NCBI RefSeq assembly: GCF_002914525.1
Contig: NZ_LODW01000116.1
Coordinates: 211,426-275,425, forward strand
DNA length: 64,000 nucleotides
Source of the DNA: Rhizobium hidalgonense
Lineage (GTDB): Bacteria > Pseudomonadota > Alphaproteobacteria > Rhizobiales > Rhizobiaceae
Direction: 5' to 3'
The position numbers were made by a program, and so were the translations under genes. Below, one piece after another: positions 1 to 9,220 of the stretch (positions within the stretch are counted from its first letter, which is position 1; each line of letters starts with the position of its first letter). The notes under the pieces were generated by a model that did not search any database, was not told where the DNA came from, and worked only from the letters and a program-made list of their open reading frames with translations.

Positions 1-387
1 ACCTTCGTCGGCGCGCCGCCGATGAACCTGTTGCAGGCAACGGTACGTGACGGCCGGCTGGCGCTTTCTGGCTTCGAAACCAGCCTGCCCCTGCCCGCCC
101 GTTTCCGCGATGCGGCCGGCAATGGCCGCGACCTCGTCCTCGGCATCCGGCCCGAGGCGCTTCGCACCGACGGTTCCGGCCCGTCGATCGAGGCAACCCT
201 GGAGGTCGCCGAGCTGACCGGCCCGGAACTCGTCGTCACCGCCCTTGCCGGACATCAGCGGCTGATGGCCTGCCTGCCGCCGCGCACGCCGATCCGCGAC
301 AACGAAAAACTCACCCTCTTCTTCGATGAGGAGGCAATGCATCTCTTCGATCCGCAGACCGGTCTCAGCTGTCTCCACCAGCAGTGA
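1..387 (+). CDS. Sugar-type ABC transporter ATPase, C-terminal part (partial)
   Basis: The frame is open from the first base, so the gene starts outside the window; 128 residues are visible. FVGAPPMN near the start and LGIRPEALR in the middle are typical of the TOBE/OB regulatory domain that follows the nucleotide-binding domain in MalK/UgpC-type ATPases. The Walker motifs lie outside the window. The family energises uptake of sugars or glycerol-phosphate through an inner-membrane permease pair. It ends 30 bp before the convergent GH16 gene and is probably unrelated to the polysaccharide cluster. The substrate cannot be told from this fragment. Confidence 0.8.
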   Translation, partial: TFVGAPPMNLLQATVRDGRLALSGFETSLPLPARFRDAAGNGRDLVLGIRPEALRTDGSGPSIEATLEVAELTGPELVVTALAGHQRLMACLPPRTPIRDNEKLTLFFDEEAMHLFDPQTGLSCLHQQ

Positions 388-417
388 AACAGCAATCCGG
401 CCGATCGTGCTGATTGT

Positions 418-1245
418 TCAATTCGCGGCGTCGACAGGCTTCCGCTTGTAGACGTGAATATAGTCGACGAGCAGGATGGAAGGGTTCGGCGTTTCATCGA
501 TCGGCCAACCCGATCCGAGCGCCAGGTTCACCAGCGGATAAAACGGCATCTGGAACTCCTTCGGCGTGTCGAAGCTCCAAAGGAACTGACGGTCGAAGTA
601 GAAGCTCGTCTTGTCAGCCTGGATATCGACGCCATAGGTGTGATAGTCGCTGTTCAAAATTCCGTCCTGGACCTTATTCCAATAGCCGCCGGTGGTATTC
701 TGCCCGCCCTGGCTCTGACGCCAGATATGGAAGCCCATGCTGAATTCGTAGGGCGCGCGGCCGTAATATTCCAGCACGTCGATCTCGGCGGTGTATTTCG
801 ACCGGTCGAGGCCGATAAGCCAGAAGGCCGGCCAGACACCCTTGCCCGGCGGCAGCTTCATTCGTGCTTCGAAATAGCCGAACTGCTGCGAAAAGCCTTC
901 ACCCCTAGGGTTCGCCGACGACAGCAGGCCCGAGCGCCATGTGCCATCGGCCTCTTTGCGCGCTTCGATCTTCAGGATTCCCTGATCGGTGGTAAACGGA
1001 AAACCGGGGGCCGGATCGGTGAAACGGGCATCACCGAAATCGCCGTTCCAGGGCGTATGGGCGATCCAGCGGGAGCTTTTCTCTCCCCAGGCCGAAACGT
1101 CGAGACTATCGAAACTCTCCTCGAACGTCAGCTGGTATGCATTGATATTGAGCGGTTCCTGGGCGACGCTGGGCCGGCCGGGAAGCGCCCCCAGACCGAG
1201 AACGACGAGCAGACCCAAAGCCTTAGAAGATATCCCGTAACGCAT
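418..1245 (-). CDS. Secreted GH16 family endo-beta-glycanase (ExoK/ExsH-like)
   Basis: 275 residues. A signal peptide (residues 1 to about 29, ending near SVAQ) precedes a GH16 beta-jellyroll domain. The catalytic signature E-I-D-V-L-E is complete, with Glu154 as nucleophile, Asp156 and Glu159 as acid/base. GH16 enzymes hydrolyse beta-1,3/1,4-glucans, and in rhizobia they trim EPS or succinoglycan to shorter chains. The start at 1245 was chosen over an in-frame ATG at 1272 because GGAG lies 7 bases upstream and the signal peptide then starts correctly. It is the last gene of the leftward operon, 52 bp after the flippase gene, so it probably acts on the polymer made by this cluster. Confidence 0.88.
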   Translation of the reverse strand: MRYGISSKALGLLVVLGLGALPGRPSVAQEPLNINAYQLTFEESFDSLDVSAWGEKSSRWIAHTPWNGDFGDARFTDPAPGFPFTTDQGILKIEARKEADGTWRSGLLSSANPRGEGFSQQFGYFEARMKLPPGKGVWPAFWLIGLDRSKYTAEIDVLEYYGRAPYEFSMGFHIWRQSQGGQNTTGGYWNKVQDGILNSDYHTYGVDIQADKTSFYFDRQFLWSFDTPKEFQMPFYPLVNLALGSGWPIDETPNPSILLVDYIHVYKRKPVDAAN

Positions 1246-1297
1246 TCCGCTTCTCCAAAAACGCCAGACCAACTCGTTTGGACTGCACTTGTCTCAA

Positions 1298-2779
1298 TCA
1301 CGAGGTGAGAACCCCGTTTCGTCGCGGCATGAGCCGTTGAACAACGATGGTCTCGATGCCGCCGGGCCTTCCCAGAATCTGCCAGAGCAGCAGCGCGAAG
1401 GCCCAGAAGATTGTGGCTGCCGCCCCGCCGCAAGATGCCAGCGCGACGATAAGATTGAGGCCGAGAGGCATGGCAACGAGCGTAGGCTGCACCCAAAGCA
1501 GGAAAGCAATCATCGGCAAGCTTGCGACCAGGGGCCGGAAAAAGGAATTCAGCTGCGAGGCAAAGGTCGCGCCGATCAGCCGCCGCGTGATGACGAGCGA
1601 TGCGGCATAGGCGACAAGCACCGCAACAACACGCGCGCCCAGCGCCCCCGCCACCTGAAAATAAGCGATGCCCAGAATGGTGACCGGAGCCCTGACGGCG
1701 AACTCGACGAACATCCGGAGAGCGACATAACGGGTATTGTTCATGACCATGGCCAATGGCGGCATCATGTTCGTGGGAAGACCGAGCAGGCTGACAAGGC
1801 ACAGCCATTGCAAGATCGGTGCGGACGATGCCCATTTCTCTCCGACGAGGATACGCACGGTCGGCTCGGCGAGGAAGGCAAGCGCGATGAGCACGGGTGC
1901 CGCGACGAAGGTGATCGCATTCGTCGCTTTGAGATAGGCGGCGACCAGGTTGCGGCGGTCTTCGACAGTGGCGAATGCCGCCATCAGCGGGCGCAGCAAC
2001 GGCCCGACGAAGGTCTGGTACGGAATAGCCGCGATATTGTCGGCGACGCTGAAGGCGCCGAACGTCGACAAGCCGGTAAAACGCGGCAGCAGCAGCCGGT
2101 CTAGCTGCCAATTGATCGAATTCAGCACCTGCGACACGGTATTCCAGCTGATCATGTCCTGAAAATGCGTCCATTCGGAAAGGCTGAACGTCGGTCGCAT
2201 CGGCGCAAAGACATAGGACATGATCATCGCCGCAGTCGGGCCGGCGACCGCGCCGATCGCCAGCCCCCAATAGCTGCCTGTTGCCACAGCTACCCCTACC
2301 CCGAACAGCAATGTCGACCCTTTGGCGATCAGATCGAGCGCGAACTCGCGTTTGAAATCGAACCGCTGCATGAAAAGAACCATGCGCGGACTGATCGTGC
2401 TGCGCATGGCAGGCGCGATCGAGAGAACGGCGACAAGGGCGAAAAGCCGTGAATCGTCGTAGATCAGCGCCATCGGCCAGGAGATGAGCATCATCAGCAG
2501 GCTGATGGCCAGTCCTCTCAGCAGGCTGAGGGTGAAGGCCGTGGCGAACATCTCGTCCGACGGTGAGGATTGACGCATCAGCGCCTGCGTCAACGGCAGG
2601 TCCAGGATCGACTCGACGATGACCAGCACCGATGTCGCGATGGCGACCAGGCCGAAATCCGCGGGGCTCAAAAGCCTTGCCAGGACAAGCAGGCTGACGA
2701 AATCCAGCACCCGCGCCAGGAATTTTCCGCTGATGGTCCAGATGCTCGCCGTCGCCGTCCTCTGAGCTACGCTTGACAT
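1298..2779 (-). CDS. Wzx-type polysaccharide flippase
   Basis: 493 residues with about 12-14 hydrophobic segments spread along the length. The N-terminal pattern ISGKFLARVLDF followed by LLSPADFGLVAIA is typical of the oligosaccharide flippase (MOP superfamily, Wzx/RfbX) family. Such proteins move undecaprenyl-linked repeat units across the inner membrane. It lies in the leftward operon between a GT4 gene and the GH16 gene and is the only flippase in the cluster, which matches the Wzy-like polymerase at 11672. The upstream GAGGA is about 13 bases from the ATG, a loose spacing. The family is clear; the actual substrate is not. Confidence 0.88.
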   Translation of the reverse strand: MSSVAQRTATASIWTISGKFLARVLDFVSLLVLARLLSPADFGLVAIATSVLVIVESILDLPLTQALMRQSSPSDEMFATAFTLSLLRGLAISLLMMLISWPMALIYDDSRLFALVAVLSIAPAMRSTISPRMVLFMQRFDFKREFALDLIAKGSTLLFGVGVAVATGSYWGLAIGAVAGPTAAMIMSYVFAPMRPTFSLSEWTHFQDMISWNTVSQVLNSINWQLDRLLLPRFTGLSTFGAFSVADNIAAIPYQTFVGPLLRPLMAAFATVEDRRNLVAAYLKATNAITFVAAPVLIALAFLAEPTVRILVGEKWASSAPILQWLCLVSLLGLPTNMMPPLAMVMNNTRYVALRMFVEFAVRAPVTILGIAYFQVAGALGARVVAVLVAYAASLVITRRLIGATFASQLNSFFRPLVASLPMIAFLLWVQPTLVAMPLGLNLIVALASCGGAAATIFWAFALLLWQILGRPGGIETIVVQRLMPRRNGVLTS

Positions 2780-2859
2780 GATCTATTTATCTATTCCTCG
2801 TCGAGGGTTTGAGACGCTTCGGGTCACGGCGGCAAGGCAGGTAACGGCGTTCCTTCCCG

Positions 2860-4104
2860 TCAAGCGGACCGTCGTCTGAAGGTGTCGGCGGATCGGTCGT
2901 CATGGCTGGACAGCTGTTGCTCGATGAGGCTGGACAGACGATCGCGGAAGACGGCGGAGGAGAATTTCAGCGAATGCGCGCGGATTGCCTGCGGATCGAT
3001 ATCGTCCTCGACCTCTTCGAATGCTGCCATCGTTTCCAAAAGAGCTTCTGTCGTCTGCTCGGCGAAGCGGAAGCCGACCTGCGGCGCGGATACGGTCTCC
3101 CGGGCGCCGCCCGCATCGAAGGCCAGGACCGGCCGCCCCGATGCCATGGCTTCCACCGGCAGGATGCCAAAATCCTCCGTGCCCGGAAACAACAGGGCGC
3201 GGCATCGCGACAGGTGATCGCGCAGCACGTTGAAGGGCTGATGGCCGAGAAACTCGACGGTCGGCCCGGCGATCGACTTCAGATAAGGGAGTTGTTCGCC
3301 CTCGCCGATCACCACCAGTTTCCGCCCGGCCTCGGTGCAGGCGCGCACAGCGATATCCGGCCGCTTATAGGTGGTCAGCTGTCCCGCATAGAGGTAGAAC
3401 TCGCCCTTCCCTTTGCCCACTGCAAAATCATCGGTCGCAACCGGCGGATGAATGACAATGGATTCCCGGTCGTAGAAGCGGCGGATGCGGCTTGCGACAT
3501 AGTCGGAGTTGGCGACGAACAGATCCACCCGCGAGGCGGTCGTCACGTCCCAGGCGCGCAGCATCGGCGCGGTGATCGACATCAGGGCGCGGCCCACCCA
3601 GGGAAGCCCATGGCGGTAGACATGGAACTGATCCCAGATATAGCGCATCGGCGAATGGCAGTAGCAGACATGCAGAGCGTCGGCGCGCGTGATGATGCCC
3701 TTGGCAGGCCCGGATTCGCTCGACAGCACCAGATCATAGTCCTGCAGATCGAACTGCTCGAGCGCAAAGGGCATCAGCGGCAGCATCTTGGTGTAATGCC
3801 GTTGCGCGCCGGGGATCTTCTGCAGGAAGGATGTGCGGATGTTGCGCGTCTTCAGAAAATCGCTGATGCGATCGCGGTTGCAGACGAGGGTGAAGATGTC
3901 TGCCTGCGGAAACATGCGGCATAGTTCTTCGACGACCTTTTCACCCCCGCGCATCGAAACGAGCCAGTAATGCACAATGGCGACACGAAGCTGCTTGGCG
4001 TCGCTTGCGCTTCCGGCCTCGGCGACACGTCGTTTCGCCATGACGGGCGCATCGGCGAGAAACGCCCTCGCATCGGGAAGGGAGGTTGTTGCTTTCAGGG
4101 TCAA
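2860..4104 (-). CDS. GT4 family glycosyltransferase (TTG start)
   Basis: 414 residues with a GT-B layout. The N-terminal domain opens with RVAIVHYWLVSMRGGEKV, and the C-terminal nucleotide-sugar domain has GQLTTYKRPD, VIGEGEQ and the EDFGILPVEAMASGRPV motif. It adds a sugar to the lipid-linked repeat unit at the cytoplasmic face. The start is a TTG at 4104 that overlaps the TGA of the upstream GT4 gene (TTGA); AAGGAGT lies 6 bases upstream. An open frame extends further upstream to 4200 but lacks such a site. The overlap implies translational coupling. Donor and linkage are unknown. Confidence 0.85.
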   Translation of the reverse strand: MTLKATTSLPDARAFLADAPVMAKRRVAEAGSASDAKQLRVAIVHYWLVSMRGGEKVVEELCRMFPQADIFTLVCNRDRISDFLKTRNIRTSFLQKIPGAQRHYTKMLPLMPFALEQFDLQDYDLVLSSESGPAKGIITRADALHVCYCHSPMRYIWDQFHVYRHGLPWVGRALMSITAPMLRAWDVTTASRVDLFVANSDYVASRIRRFYDRESIVIHPPVATDDFAVGKGKGEFYLYAGQLTTYKRPDIAVRACTEAGRKLVVIGEGEQLPYLKSIAGPTVEFLGHQPFNVLRDHLSRCRALLFPGTEDFGILPVEAMASGRPVLAFDAGGARETVSAPQVGFRFAEQTTEALLETMAAFEEVEDDIDPQAIRAHSLKFSSAVFRDRLSSLIEQQLSSHDDRSADTFRRRSA

Positions 4105-5447
4105 CGGAATACTCCTTGTGTCGCCATGCCGTCTACCGGCTCGAAAACCGCATTCGTCGAAAGCAGGCCGTGATATTCGGCAAGAAGCGCGTCGCGCCAT
4201 TCCTCGTGTGTCGAGGCGAGATCCGGCGACATCTGGAAAGCCCGCTCGCTCATGGCGCGGACCTCATGCATCGGCATCTGGCTGTATCTCGTCAAAATAT
4301 CGGCAAAGGCGCATTCGTCGGCCGTATCGCAGGCAAGTGCCATGCCGGCTCTTTCCATTTCCTCGGCGAGAAAGGCGCCGCGCGACATGATGACGGGCAG
4401 CCCGCTCCTGGCCGCTTCGATCGCGACGAGACCGAACGGCTCGGGATAGCGAGAGGGCATCAACAACGCACGCGCCTCGCGGATGGTCGGGCCGATCTCC
4501 GCATGCGACAGCCAGCCGACGGCTCTGACGTGATCTCCCGATGCTCTGACCAACGGCATCAGCGGCCCGTCCCCGATCACGCAGAGCCTGACGCCGGCTC
4601 TGCGCGTGGCAGCTATGGCGTCCTCAACGCCTTTCTCCTCGTCCAGCCGCCCGATGAACACGAACTCGTCGTTGGCCTCTGCTTCGATGCGGTTGATCGA
4701 GAGTGGCGCGACGGGATTGCGGATCGTCGTTAGCCGTTCGGGTCGATAACCGGCGCCGACGAGAAAACTCGCCATCTTCTCGTGCAGCAGGATGATCCGG
4801 CCGAAATCGGTCTGCCCCTTCAAGAGCCGGAGGATATTGGAGCCGCGGGCGACCCGCCACAATTTGTGCGAATAACTTCTCTTGTCGCAAGCTGTCGCAA
4901 TGCAGCCTCCGCCAAGCGGGCGTCGCTGGCAGATCTCCTGCGCCTGGTAGTCGAAGAAGGCGCCGTTGGGGCAGGCCGTGAAGAAATCATGCGCGTGAAC
5001 CACGCATCGTCCGGCGACCGGCAACAGCGCCCGGAAAATCGCGGGAGACAGGATCTGGTGCCAGCCATGCACATGGTAGACGGTGTTGGCGGTATCTTTT
5101 TCGGCAATCCAGTTCGCCACCATGCGGACGGCGGCGCGATTGTGAATGCCGGTGACCAATACCTTCGCGCGATCGGCGCTGAGCAGGTCGCGGCTGTTCA
5201 GCCCGACCATTGAGACCCCGAGTGCGGCAAGCTCCGTATTGGCGGCGGCATCCCCGCTAATATAGGTTACGGGGATGCCAAGCCCGCGAAAAAGCTTGGC
5301 AGACAGCACCGCCAGGCCTGTCGCGCCGCCTCTGGCCACCGAATAGTCGTCGATGACGACCACCCGATCGATCGTCGTTGCGCGGGGGCCGGAAAACCGG
5401 CCGAAGCTTGCGGTGAATCGGATGCGCTCGGAAAACGACGGGCGCAT
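4101..5447 (-). CDS. GT4 family glycosyltransferase
   Basis: 448 residues, GT-B type. The N-terminal half has RVVVIDDYSVARGGAT and a histidine-rich HVHGWHQ/HAHDFF region; the C-terminal half has FIGRLDEEKGVEDAI, VIGDGPL and SRYPEPFGLVAIEAARSGLPVI cut short here, which carries the donor-binding glutamates. The ATG at 5447 shares one base with the TAA of the Crp/Fnr gene (TAATG), so the two are translationally coupled; upstream in-frame ATGs would run into the regulator gene. It is the second gene of the leftward operon. A role in assembling the EPS repeat unit is inferred from context. Confidence 0.85.
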   Translation of the reverse strand: MRPSFSERIRFTASFGRFSGPRATTIDRVVVIDDYSVARGGATGLAVLSAKLFRGLGIPVTYISGDAAANTELAALGVSMVGLNSRDLLSADRAKVLVTGIHNRAAVRMVANWIAEKDTANTVYHVHGWHQILSPAIFRALLPVAGRCVVHAHDFFTACPNGAFFDYQAQEICQRRPLGGGCIATACDKRSYSHKLWRVARGSNILRLLKGQTDFGRIILLHEKMASFLVGAGYRPERLTTIRNPVAPLSINRIEAEANDEFVFIGRLDEEKGVEDAIAATRRAGVRLCVIGDGPLMPLVRASGDHVRAVGWLSHAEIGPTIREARALLMPSRYPEPFGLVAIEAARSGLPVIMSRGAFLAEEMERAGMALACDTADECAFADILTRYSQMPMHEVRAMSERAFQMSPDLASTHEEWRDALLAEYHGLLSTNAVFEPVDGMATQGVFR

Positions 5448-6184
5448 TACTTCACCGAAACCGCGCCGTTGGCACAGGCCTCCAGCGCCTTGCGGTTGAG
5501 AATGCGGATCTTGCCCTGCCCCCCGTCGATAATCTTGCCTTCCCGCAGGCGCCGAAGGCATTGATTGACCTTTTCGCGCGACGCCGGCAGCGTCGCTGCC
5601 AAGTCATTTTGCGAAATGATCAGTTCGTCCCCGCTATTTGCCGCGTCTTTTCCATAAACAGCCGAAAGCCGCAGCAGCGTGCTGGCCAGTCTCGACTGCA
5701 GGGTCGACGCCGCATTCGCAATGATCCGGAGTTCAAGCTCCGAAATACGCGCCAGCGCTCTGGAGAAGACCTTCTCCCGAAAGCTCGGATCGCTGGCATA
5801 CATGTCGCGCAGCAGGCGCCCTTCGAAGAAATGCAGCTCGCAGTTGGAGCTGGCTCGATATTCAAGGCTCAACGTCTGCCTGCGCAGAACCTCAAGTTCG
5901 CCGATCAGGCCTGATTTCGGAATGATCTCGACGATAAATTCCCTGCCGTCGGGCAGCATCGTGCTTGCGCTGACCACGCCCGAATGCACGCGGGCGAACA
6001 TATCGATCAGGACGCCGGCGCCGGCGATGACCTCGCCGCGCCGGAAACGCCGGACGCTCGACCGGCAGGAAAGGAATTCATCGTCGTGCACTATCCGGCT
6101 GCCGAGATGAATGCCGCCGCCAGTCGATATCGCCCCCCTGCCGATGCCGGCCTTACGATCTGATGCGTGTGTCGCTCCATCCAT
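5447..6184 (-). CDS. Crp/Fnr family regulator, copy 1
   Basis: 245 residues. An N-terminal cyclic-nucleotide-binding-type beta-barrel (FRRGEVIAGAGVLIDMFARV, DGREFIVEIIPKSGLIGE) leads into a long C-helix and a Crp-type helix-turn-helix. The recognition helix reads SREKVNQCLRRL and keeps the Arg and Glu that in E. coli CRP contact the TGTGA half-site. No cysteine cluster is seen, so an Fe-S oxygen sensor is unlikely. The start at 6184 has GGAG 8 bases upstream, better than the ATG at 6214. It heads the leftward operon, and a CRP-like palindrome lies in the divergent spacer. It is closely similar along its length to the product at 16101-16853. Confidence 0.87.
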   Translation of the reverse strand: MDGATHASDRKAGIGRGAISTGGGIHLGSRIVHDDEFLSCRSSVRRFRRGEVIAGAGVLIDMFARVHSGVVSASTMLPDGREFIVEIIPKSGLIGELEVLRRQTLSLEYRASSNCELHFFEGRLLRDMYASDPSFREKVFSRALARISELELRIIANAASTLQSRLASTLLRLSAVYGKDAANSGDELIISQNDLAATLPASREKVNQCLRRLREGKIIDGGQGKIRILNRKALEACANGAVSVK

Positions 6185-6255
6185 GCGCATAACTCCGAGT
6201 ACTAGAATGATCATAGAAAATGCTGCACTGCATCATTTATATTGCCTTAATAGGC

Positions 6256-6266
6256 AAGTCAAATAA
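6256..6266. promoter_or_regulatory. Element AAGTCAAATAA upstream of crp copy 1
   Basis: The 11-mer AAGTCAAATAA lies 72 bp upstream of the regulator start. The same 11-mer is 68 bp upstream of the second regulator (16921-16931). Outside short matches like this the two spacers have diverged, so retention at the same distance suggests a function. The binding factor is unknown. Confidence 0.4.
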
Positions 6267-6561
6267 CATCACCGATAATTAGCGTAAAGATAAAGTTTAT
6301 ATCCAGTTGAAAAACAGAAAATACATCACATACCGAAATCAAAATTCGATTCGTCCGCACAACTGTCGCATAATTGGAGAGTCGTTCTTGCAAAGAGTCT
6401 TAGAGACTAAAAATTGTCATGGCATCAAAAATATAAATGAATCTCCGTGAGTTAATCACCAGTAGGTAGCTTCGGCGGTGATTTAGAATGAAAATAAATA
6501 GAACAAGGTACAGTGACAATTCTCTTCCGCCATTTGGTAGCATAAAGAAATAATTAAGGAT

Positions 6562-6577
6562 TATGACCTTGGTAACA
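6562..6577. promoter_or_regulatory. CRP-like operator upstream of sugar transferase 1
   Basis: TATGACCTTGGTAACA fits TGTGA-N6-TCACA with two mismatches. It aligns with the perfect palindrome at 17221-17236, and the following GAC is also shared. It ends 65 bp before the ATG of the sugar transferase gene. The adjacent Crp/Fnr protein keeps the residues expected to read TGTGA, so regulation by copy 1, copy 2 or both is likely. Confidence 0.6.
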
Positions 6578-6642
6578 GACAATCAGGGTGCGGCGCAGCA
6601 AAGTTTGAACGGTTCTTAATCGGAAAGTTTTGGAGACCACCG

Positions 6643-7344
6643 ATGGCACGGCAAGCACATAGTTTCGAGGCATGGTCGCGTGTCGGACAGTCTGCGAAAG
6701 ACGGCGACCTCCATGCGTCCCAGCCTCGTGCAGCAGGCAGATCGTCCAAGCGCGCGCTCGACATTCTGTTGGCAATCACCGCCCTGATCCTGCTTTCCCC
6801 GCTTCTGCTGCTCGTCGCGATGATCGTGAAATTCTCCGACCGCGGTCCTATCTTCTATTCCCACACGCGCATCGGCTTCGGCGGAGCGCCGTTCGGATGC
6901 CTCAAGTTTCGCACGATGAAGACCGATGCGAGCGCTCAACTCGCCGAATTGCTGCAAAACAGTCCCGCTGCGCGCAGCGAATGGGAAACGACCCGCAAAT
7001 TGAAGGATGATCCGAGGATCACGGTCGTCGGCGATATCCTGAGGCGGTCGAGCATCGACGAACTCCCCCAGCTGTTCAATGTTCTTCGTGGCGAGATGAG
7101 CCTGGTCGGTCCCCGGCCGATCACCGCCGAGGAATTGCCGCGCTACGGCGAGCATATATGGGCCTACATGGCCGTCCGTCCTGGATTGACCGGTCATTGG
7201 CAGACCAGCGGGCGCAACGATGTCAGCTACGAGCACCGGGTTTCCCTCGACGTTCACTACCTCAATAACTGGTCGCTTGGCCGGGACTTTATCATCATTG
7301 CCAAGACCATTCCCGCTCTGTTTTCGCAGCGTGGCTCGTACTGA
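6643..7344 (+). CDS. Undecaprenyl-phosphate sugar-1-phosphate transferase (ExoY/PssA-like)
   Basis: 233 residues. One N-terminal membrane helix (about 38-62) is followed by the bacterial sugar transferase domain. It has CLKFRTMKTDA, KDDPRIT (121-127), the catalytic dyad Asp139-Glu140 in IDELPQL, SLVGPRP, and RPGLTGHWQTSGR. The enzyme transfers a sugar-1-phosphate from a UDP-sugar to undecaprenyl phosphate and so starts repeat-unit synthesis. GGAG lies 7 bases before the ATG. It is the first gene of the rightward operon and is preceded by a CRP-like site. A paralogue at 17304-17960 has lost key residues; this copy looks intact. The donor sugar (galactose or glucose) cannot be told. Confidence 0.92.
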   Translation: MARQAHSFEAWSRVGQSAKDGDLHASQPRAAGRSSKRALDILLAITALILLSPLLLLVAMIVKFSDRGPIFYSHTRIGFGGAPFGCLKFRTMKTDASAQLAELLQNSPAARSEWETTRKLKDDPRITVVGDILRRSSIDELPQLFNVLRGEMSLVGPRPITAEELPRYGEHIWAYMAVRPGLTGHWQTSGRNDVSYEHRVSLDVHYLNNWSLGRDFIIIAKTIPALFSQRGSY

Positions 7345-7462
7345 GCATTAAAGGGGAGAGCTGCCGATCGTGGCCGATGTCGGAAGGCACGCTAGTCCCC
7401 CGTCCCCTCCAAACTGCCAGTATCTCGTTACTCCGTAATCTCGCCATTTGGATTAGGACGAC

Positions 7463-9220
7463 ATGACCTCAAGCACGATCTTCAGCGGTGTTTCCCCGAT
7501 ATCCCTGCCTGCCTCCGCAGCCACCGGCGGGAACTCACCGCTGACCCTGCGGGACATGCTCTTTTTTCTCAGAATGCGCTGGCTTTGGATCGTGGCTACG
7601 ATCTTTGCCTTTCTTGCGATGGCCGGCAGCTATCTTCTCACCGCCGAGCCGACTTACGTTGCCAGCACGCAACTTGTGATCTTCCCGCAGGTGAACAGCA
7701 CCGAAGCTCAAAGAGCCTTCGCGGAAGACGCATTCATAGAAGGGCAGTTGGAGATCGCCAGATCGAGCGATGTCATCGGCGGGACGGTAAGAGCGCTCGA
7801 TCTTGATAGCGATCCCGACTTTGTCGATTGGAAACCCTCGCTGCTCGACAAGGCGAAGGACTGGCTTCTTTCTGCTCAGACGGACACGCAGGACGCGGCA
7901 GGCGTGGGAACGGGTGAAACGCCACCCAGACCCCGGACCGAGGAGGAACGGCTCCACGACCTGGCAATCGCCACGCTGCAGAGCATGATGGACATACGCC
8001 GGATCGGGAGTTCGACGATCATCGAGATATCAGCTGCAGCGTCGAGCCCTCAGAAGGCCGTCGCCATCGCCGATACGCTCGCCAGGCAATATATCCAGAA
8101 GAATATCGCAATGAAGGCCGATGCTTCCCGGCAATACAGCGACTGGCTAGAAAAATTCCTGAGGGAGCAGCAGCGCGGGCTGGCCGATGCCTCCAGCGCC
8201 TTGAACACCTTCAACAGCAATCCGCGCGACCAGTTCAAGCTTGCGGAGCTGCAGAGCGCGACGGATGCCCGCCGCACCCTTTATGAAAGCACGCTGACCC
8301 AGCTTACCGAAGCCAAGCAGCGCATCACCTATCCCGTGTCCGACGCCACGATCGTCTCGCGGGCCACGCTGCCTCTTTCGAAGGCGAGGCCGCGCAGCAC
8401 GCTCATCACAGCCTTTGCCGGGGCGGTCGGCCTCGGCGTCGGCTTGGCGCTTGCTATGATAAGGCACGCCAGCGACCGCCGGATCGTTCGTCCTCAGCAG
8501 ATCGCGGACGCCGGCGGAGTGTCCATCGTCACCTTGCTGGCAAGATCGAAGCAGAACCGGGATGGGCATCCTGCGCGCTTCCTCGGCGCCGGTACAGCCA
8601 GCAGCAATACGGCCGCCTATCCTGTTATTCCCGGCATGGCGGAATTGAGCGCAACTATCGTCGGTCTTCGGCGCAAACGCCGCGTCATCATTGGAATCGT
8701 CGCGGTCGATCCCGGCAGCGGGGCATCGACCATTGCCTGCGAACTGGCGGTGCTGTCGTCGATTTCGGGGGCGGACACGCTGCTGATCGATGCGGCTGCG
8801 CAGAAATCCTCCCTGAGCAAAGCGATCGCGCCCCATAGTTCCACAGGTCTCATCGATGTGCTCGACAACGGCGAACTGATCCAGACGGCGGCGTTACCCC
8901 TCACCCCAACCCTGAAATTCCTTCCGCTCGGCAAGGTGGAAGCAGTGACGCCGGCCGTTCGTCTAAGCTCCCGCCGCACGCAGCTGAGCTTCGCCGAGCT
9001 GAAAAAGGAATTCGACGCCATATTCGTCGATATTTCCGCATTCTCGACCTCCCCCGATGCCAATGCGATCGCGCCGGAGCTGGATGGCGTCCTCGTGGTC
9101 ACCTCGCATGGGCGCACCTCGATCGACGATACCGTGCGCGTCATCGACACCATGCGCAATGTCGGCGCCGAGATCCTCGGTGTGATCATCAACCATGCAC
9201 CGAAGAGAATAGAGTCATGA
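7463..9220 (+). CDS. Wzz/GumC-type polysaccharide co-polymerase with degenerate P-loop
   Basis: 585 residues. A Wzz domain starts with a membrane helix near 38-58 (MRWLWIVATIFAF); a coiled periplasmic segment follows, and a second helix lies near 310-330 (LITAFAGAVGLGVGLALAM). The C-terminal part resembles the BY-kinase/ParA-like domain, but the P-loop reads PGSGAST around residues 417-423, with Ala where the Walker Lys should be. A Walker-B-like LLIDAAAQ follows. There is no Tyr-rich tail. The family controls chain length and export with Wza and Wzy. Autokinase activity is doubtful. It is 118 bp after the transferase gene and overlaps the next gene by 4 bp. Confidence 0.88.
   Translation: MTSSTIFSGVSPISLPASAATGGNSPLTLRDMLFFLRMRWLWIVATIFAFLAMAGSYLLTAEPTYVASTQLVIFPQVNSTEAQRAFAEDAFIEGQLEIARSSDVIGGTVRALDLDSDPDFVDWKPSLLDKAKDWLLSAQTDTQDAAGVGTGETPPRPRTEEERLHDLAIATLQSMMDIRRIGSSTIIEISAAASSPQKAVAIADTLARQYIQKNIAMKADASRQYSDWLEKFLREQQRGLADASSALNTFNSNPRDQFKLAELQSATDARRTLYESTLTQLTEAKQRITYPVSDATIVSRATLPLSKARPRSTLITAFAGAVGLGVGLALAMIRHASDRRIVRPQQIADAGGVSIVTLLARSKQNRDGHPARFLGAGTASSNTAAYPVIPGMAELSATIVGLRRKRRVIIGIVAVDPGSGASTIACELAVLSSISGADTLLIDAAAQKSSLSKAIAPHSSTGLIDVLDNGELIQTAALPLTPTLKFLPLGKVEAVTPAVRLSSRRTQLSFAELKKEFDAIFVDISAFSTSPDANAIAPELDGVLVVTSHGRTSIDDTVRVIDTMRNVGAEILGVIINHAPKRIES

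Larger units (their letters stand above)
6185..6642. promoter_or_regulatory. AT-rich divergent promoter region, copy 1
   Basis: This 458-bp spacer separates the two divergent EPS operons and is far more AT-rich than the surrounding genes. It holds no convincing gene; a 60-codon frame on the minus strand (6400-6582) lacks coding character. It carries a short element (6256-6266) and a CRP-like palindrome (6562-6577), both also found at matching positions in the second module's spacer (16854-17303). Confidence 0.7.

Noticed and set aside
6400..6582. 60-codon minus-strand frame in the AT-rich spacer
   Set aside because: No ribosome site, no homologous frame in the second module's spacer, and it overlaps the CRP-like operator.
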